Program-made: the position numbers and the translations under genes | Part shown: positions 58,761-64,000 of the stretch, in pieces | Layout: each line of letters begins with the position of its first letter | Numbering within the stretch: position 1 is the stretch's first letter | The notes under the pieces: model-generated | The model's input: only the letters and a program-made list of their open reading frames with translations | The model's database searches: none | Told to the model about the DNA's origin: nothing | NCBI RefSeq assembly: GCF_040802235.1 | Contig: NC_133157.1 | Location: 90,568,001-90,632,000 of the forward strand | Length of the DNA stretch: 64,000 nucleotides | Source: Manis javanica | Taxonomy: Eukaryota > Chordata > Mammalia > Pholidota > Manidae | Reading direction: 5' to 3'

Positions 58761-61700
58761 GAAGACCCAGGCGGCACGGTGGAAACCAGTCTCCCATGCC
58801 CTAATCTGGGCAGGGGCGTCCCATCACACCTGCTGCACTCACCTGCGGGAAGGGAGCCTCGGTCCATCCACAGTCGGGGAGGGACAAGGCAGGAGTGGAC
58901 AGCCAAGAGGTGCGGATTGCCAGGCTGCTCTCCAGGCTGCCTGAGGTGGGGACTGGGTGCAGACCTCACCCATATTCTAAAATAGAATTTGCTGTTTTGA
59001 GAAGGCAAAATGAAGCCAGTCTCAGATCTCACCAACCCCCTCACTAGCACTTCGAACAACAAACAGCCAACAGAGACACAGAGAAAGGAGGGAAAGATGG
59101 AGGCGTGCCCCACAGAAGGGCTGTTTCCAGCCTGCCCAGCTTTGATTTGTAGAGTTGGATGCAACTCTCAACTTCTTGAGTCAACAACATACAGAAAATA
59201 TTGTTATAATCCCCCACTTGGAGAAAAGCTGCTCAATGTGTGCCACTTATTCAAACTTTCTTTAGAAAATGGAGAAAAAGCAGAAGAAATGGCAGAGAGA
59301 AAGAAGAGTACCTAAAAAACCAAAATAACCTCACCTGGAAGAAAACATGACCTGAGAATAAGAGGGCGCTTTGTGAAGGCTCTGGGCCAAGTCTGACATG
59401 TGTGGCTCTCAAGAAGAATCGGACGACCCTGTGCGCGTGCACCAGGACTCTGCTAACACTGAGGTGACTCAAAACCGGCACCGTGTGGACTGATGTCCAC
59501 CACACTCACACTCCACCTGCCCTGTGTACCAGAAACCGAGTGACAGCAAAGCCTGGCCGCCCTGCTGATCACCCTATTTGGCAAGCCCATTCACGGGAAG
59601 AAACTTCTGCATGACTGTCCCCTGCAGCCAGCGCAAACAGAGGAGCAACCGGGGTTTCTCTGCGGCTCCTGCTCGGAGGCTTGACTGGGTTGTCCTTCAG
59701 CCTTTTCACTTTGATCTCAGAAAGAAAGAGCGAGGGAATGCAGGGCAGGACACTGACCTCCCTGGCCCTCTTGCACCTGCCAATCATGATGGATGCAAAC
59801 ATTTGTCAGGAGCAGAGCAGATGCCTCCCTTCCATGCGCAGGCCTTGGCAAAGCTCCCAGCTCTGCAGCAGACCTGTCAAGGATGTGTCTTGGTGTCTCG
59901 TCAGTGTTCAATATTAGGATCACTCAGGCCCCCAAGGGAGTTCTCACAATGTACTCTCCTCCTAGCAGAAGGCCATCGCAGAGCGGGCAGAGCTGTCCAC
60001 TGCCGTCCCTGAGGCCCGAGCCACTCACACCAGGTCCCAGCAGCCTCTGCACCATGCCAGAAGCAGAGAATGCTGGGCATCCTGGCTCCCTGGTCTCCCT
60101 CTGAGGGGCAGGCCTGAGATCCACCTGTCCTCTGTGCCCCTCTGTCATTTGGCCCCAGACCACCTGCTTTCCTAAGAGCTCAGAGGGGTTTTTTGCAGCT
60201 CTGCCTATTTTGTGATAAATTATGCTCAATTCCCACTTCTTCTTGTGTCCAAGTAACTGACCTCCTCCAAATATAAAGCCAGAAGTCATTTCAGTTTCAG
60301 GATGATGAGAAATTCATTCTATACATGCACTGTGGTTTATCCAACAAGCCACAGCCAATGATGCAGGAATAAAAGCTGCCACCTTAGTGAGAGTGAGTCA
60401 GCTGGAGCTGCTGCTGGGCCGTCCCGGGGATGGCGCTGACTTCCACGGGTGCCTTTTCATTGGCTTGTGGGCACTGTTCCAGAAAACAACAATATGGTTT
60501 CCTATGCCAGGGGCGGGGGAGTGCCGTTTCCTCACCCGCTTACCCAGGACGCCATTGCTTCAGGACTGCAGGCACCATCACCTCAGTCCCCAGGGGCCAG
60601 GAATGAAGGAAGGAGAGCCCTTCCGTCTTCTGAACTCTTTGTGGCCCCCGCATGTTCTGTGCCATCTCAGCAGAGAAGGCAGGCCTCAGAGGATATCAGT
60701 TCCCCAAAGACAATGAAGTAAGAAATGGACCAGAGGTGCCAGGCATACAGACAGGTAGGACTGCCTGTTTCCCTTGCTGGTTTTGGTTGGTTACTTTGAG
60801 GATCACATGGGTGTTGGGTGAGCAGGCTAGGGGAGGACAAAGTGCCCCTCAAACGCAAGCTGTGTGGAAACAGCTGCCTGGTGTTGGGAGAGCCGGGCTC
60901 AGTCCTGGTTCTGCCCGGCAACATGACCTTGGGCGCCCACATTTCCCAGGTGGCCCTCCTGGCTGCACAGTGCCACCCCAGCTGCTCTCAGCAGCAGACC
61001 CTCAACTCCTCCTGGCAATGGCCCTTGGCTCTGAGCCACCCTCTTTTCCCCGCCACAGGCTCCATGCAGACAAGTGGTGCTCATCTGAGCCCCCGCCCCC
61101 AGAGCCTGGCCTGACAAGCAAAGCACGCCCTGAGGGGAAGCTGCTCCAGCCTCCATATCCTTGACCATCTGCACAAAGTATAAGAAAGGGAGCGACATCA
61201 AAGGAAAGGTCATTGACAGAGCTCTTCCTACTGATGGGAACAGGTGTTTGGGGCAGAAGTAGGGTCACTGTCTGCCCAGCTCCCTATTCATGCCCATTTC
61301 CCTGGCACCCAGTAGGGGTGGACATCTTAGGCCTCTTGCCTCCTACAACCAATTGTTTTACATGCAGGGCAGCTGCTGACTCTGCCAGTGCTCGTCTCCC
61401 TGCTAGGTGTGATCACATGCAGACCAGGTTTATCTCAGTGAGAGACGGAAAAAGTGAAGCATCACCAGCTGGACTCAGCCAGTGGGACCAGCAGCCACAG
61501 AGGAACAAAGGCCTCGAGGTCCAGTGGGGTCCAGTAGGGTCCAGTGGGGCACCATGGCTATAAGGACAGTTACAAGGCATGCCCAGAGTGGACTGTGGAC
61601 CTGGGAGGGTCAGATGGGGAAAGGCTCCATGAAACGCAAGCTGGTGAAGTCAGAGGTCAAGTGTGTGGGTCCTAAAATCCTGACTGTAGATGACTTAGTG

Positions 61701-64000
61701 ATGTGACCTTGACTCTGGGTTTGGAAGACGACATTCCCTGCACACCTCACCAAAATACACCTCGGTGGCCAGCCTTGTGCTGCACCGCTCTCCCTCTCTT
61801 TCCTTGCCTCCCCTTAAATGCCACCTCTTTCTTGTGCACTCAGGAAATCAGGGCCTCCCTGCAATGTGGACAGTCACTGGAGCAAGAGACCAACAGACAT
61901 CAGATTCAGAGATAAAACAGCCCAGCGCAGGAGCCGGGGTGGGATGGTACGGCACAGCAGCTGATGCAGAGCATATCAGGGTGAAGGAGCCCTGCCGGGG
62001 GAACTGTGGGGCTCACATTTGACCGGGCTTCTCCTGGGGGCCAGGACACACGGAGGAGAATGCACTATGCAGCCAGGGAGAGAGGGTGAACGATTGCATT
62101 CTCTTGGACTCCAGGGGTTGGTCCCACTCACCCGTCTTTCCCTGGGAATAGTACATTCTCTACTTCTGTGTCTGAAGTGGAGCTCAGAGACTGGAGAAGG
62201 AGTCCTGTGTATCCATTACTGGTCACAGGTGTGTCTAACAACAGGTTTCCCTGCCAGTGGCATCAATGCCCAAAATCTGCCCATTCATGGTGCCCAGTAA
62301 CCATCAGGTTGAGCAGGAAAAGTGCCAGAGCTTTTCTCCCCTCGGGACACACTGCAAGGAAATGCTCCTCCACTCTTGGCCACTAGCCAATAACCAGAAA
62401 GTGAGCCCCAATCTCAGACAAGAAGGTTCTATGAGTATCAGAGTCTTTTTACATTTTGACGATACAAAACACCAAGTCCTATAAGTATGAGTGGAGCGAA
62501 CTGCACCTAAGCCAGCCCCACACAGGCATCTGTGGTCAGTGACCCATGTCAGTGAGGCAGAAACATTGCCTACCAGCACATGCTGAGGCCAGCTCGGCCT
62601 GCTCACTTGTTTAGAGGACAACTTGGTCAGAGAGCAAACCCCTGGGCTCTGCTGGTGCTGCTTCACTAGAAATGTGTCACGGCTTCAAACCAAGAAGGAC
62701 ATTTGAGCAAAACCATCTGTGTCCTGGACATGCTTGTCACAGCTGTGCAAAGCCTGATCAAAGAAAGAAAGGTCCTTGCATGGGCCTCAGCTTCCCTTCC
62801 CTTCTCCAAAGCCCCATTTGTCCCCTTCCCCTTGCTTGCAAACTACCCCGTGGCCACAGGCCCTTCTTTCTTCTGTGAATGTTCCCTGCTCTTCCCTTTT
62901 GTAAATTGGCTGCTCCCTGGGGACACCACTTTCCCGCATTCTTGCCCAGCTGCAGCTGCGCAGCACTCCCACCCACCCCCAGGGTCTCCGTCTCCTGCCT
63001 GCAGCCTGTGCAAACTCTCCGTGCCCTGGGCCCCTTGCCCAGCACCCACTTGCCTGCTCCTCTGCCTGCTCCTTGGAGCCCAGCCCTGCTCTGCACAGCA
63101 GCCGCTGAGAGGCACCGTGGCCCCTGGAAGTCCTCCTTGGCGCTGCACCTCCAAAACCAGGAGCCAAGCACCCCTTCCCTGCCCACTGCCTCTTCATGAG
63201 GCACAGGCACACGACCCTCTCCTCCCAGCTGCTCTGCAGACGTGGCGGGCACGAAACCCCAGTGTCCACCGTTTCAGCAGTGCTGGGAGCAGTCGCCCAA
63301 CCTCCTGGCTCTGAGTCTTTCTGAATCACGTGTCTGATAAAACTTTCATCTTGCATGACCCTCATCTGGTTTTTTTCTATGCCTGTTGTCATACGTTTGA
63401 GGGTGTTAAGAGAATTCAAGATTGCAAAACCCCAAACCGCCGTCAGAGCTACTCCACCTTCACCTCAGGTTCACTCATGGCCTCACTCTCCACACTGCTG
63501 GCTGAGAACTCTCTCCTGCACACTCCCAAATACAACTTCTCATCTTAACTCACAGTATCCGATGAAGCCATCAGCCCAGTCACAAAACCAGACACACAAA
63601 CCCTCTGGCGAGCCCCATGTGCCCCTCACTGCTGGGGAGCCTCTGCCCCCCAATGCATCTGGACAGAGGCTGCATCTGGGGACTTCCCACTCTGTTCCCT
63701 GACACGCAGCTTTGCCTGGGTCATTTGCAGACCGCCATAGACCCAGCACAGGCAGCCTGGCTGCTGGAGTGGGCGGGCCTGAGACCTACTCCCCCACCCC
63801 CCTGCCCCAAAGGTCAGGGTGGGTCTTTCGCTAACACTTCCCCTAGTATCTGCAGAAGCAGACCTAGCCCTGTCCTTATAAGTAGTTCAAGGTGCAGATA
63901 GTCCTTTCTGGGACCGGGACAGGGCACAGCAGGATGTGTGCCACTCTCCCAGAGAGGGTTGTGGGCAGGCGCCCAGTCTCCGGGAACTTTCCAGATTTCG
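58761..64000. other. Non-coding, nothing firmly recognised
   Basis: GC-rich unique sequence to the end of the window. A weak L2-like segment lies near 61770-61870 ('TTAAATGCCACCTCTTTC'), and a weak MIR-like piece near 60890-60955. The longer frames (60652-61164, 62703-63314, 62787-63419) overlap on both strands and have no domain. I see no splice-bounded exon that I could defend. Confidence 0.4.

Noticed and set aside
62703..63419. 203- and 210-codon frames on opposite strands
   Set aside because: Mutually overlapping, low-complexity Pro/Ser/Cys or Gly/Arg-rich translations typical of GC-rich non-coding DNA.
1..64000. CRISPR arrays, operons, bacterial insertion sequences
   Set aside because: No regularly spaced direct repeats or bacterial gene organisation; the window is clearly mammalian.

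Overview
The window is mammalian genomic DNA. Old L1, L2, MIR, MER5-type DNA transposon and MaLR LTR fossils are interspersed with unique non-coding sequence, and I found no convincing host exon. No Alu, no rodent B1/B2 and no recognisable young tRNA-type SINE occurs in 64 kb. The antisense L1 3' end near 29.4 kb reads like L1 lineages I associate with laurasiatherians, but this is a weak clue and the order of the host stays open.

The outstanding object is a complete endogenous retrovirus at 6185-14210, on the minus strand. It has two 334-bp LTRs that I compared base by base and found identical. It also has a primer binding site matching tRNA-Phe, a leader with a consensus splice donor, and open gag, pro, pol and env frames in betaretrovirus (class II, IAP-like) order. 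A polypurine tract touches the 3' LTR. Gag, dUTPase-protease-G-patch and RT-RNase H-integrase are linked by two textbook -1 frameshift heptamers, A AAA AAC and G GGT TTT, each followed by a potential stem. Env overlaps the end of pol and is preceded by a strong candidate splice acceptor. Every catalytic residue I looked for is present. The flanks, however, show no target-site duplication.

Layout: 1-6184 is flank with a MIR, an L2 end and one copy of an unnamed repeat. 6185-14210 is the provirus. 14211-24895 is mostly unique sequence with one small CpG-rich patch near 20.7-21.0 kb. 24.9-25.3 kb is an MLT1-type LTR. 27.8-43.4 kb is dominated by L1 in both orientations, with long dinucleotide tracts and an inverted pair of L1 3' ends near 36.9 kb. 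46.8-49.1 kb holds a decayed class I ERV with a Leu-type primer site and a gag fragment. 49.2-64 kb is GC-richer unique sequence with scattered L1, MER5, L2 and unnamed-repeat pieces.

In the provirus the parts form one expression unit. The LTR promoter drives a full-length RNA that yields Gag, Gag-Pro and Gag-Pro-Pol by frameshifting. A spliced RNA would give Env. The primer site and polypurine tract serve reverse transcription. Repeat-family names away from the provirus rest on remembered consensus similarity and should be read as family-level calls.
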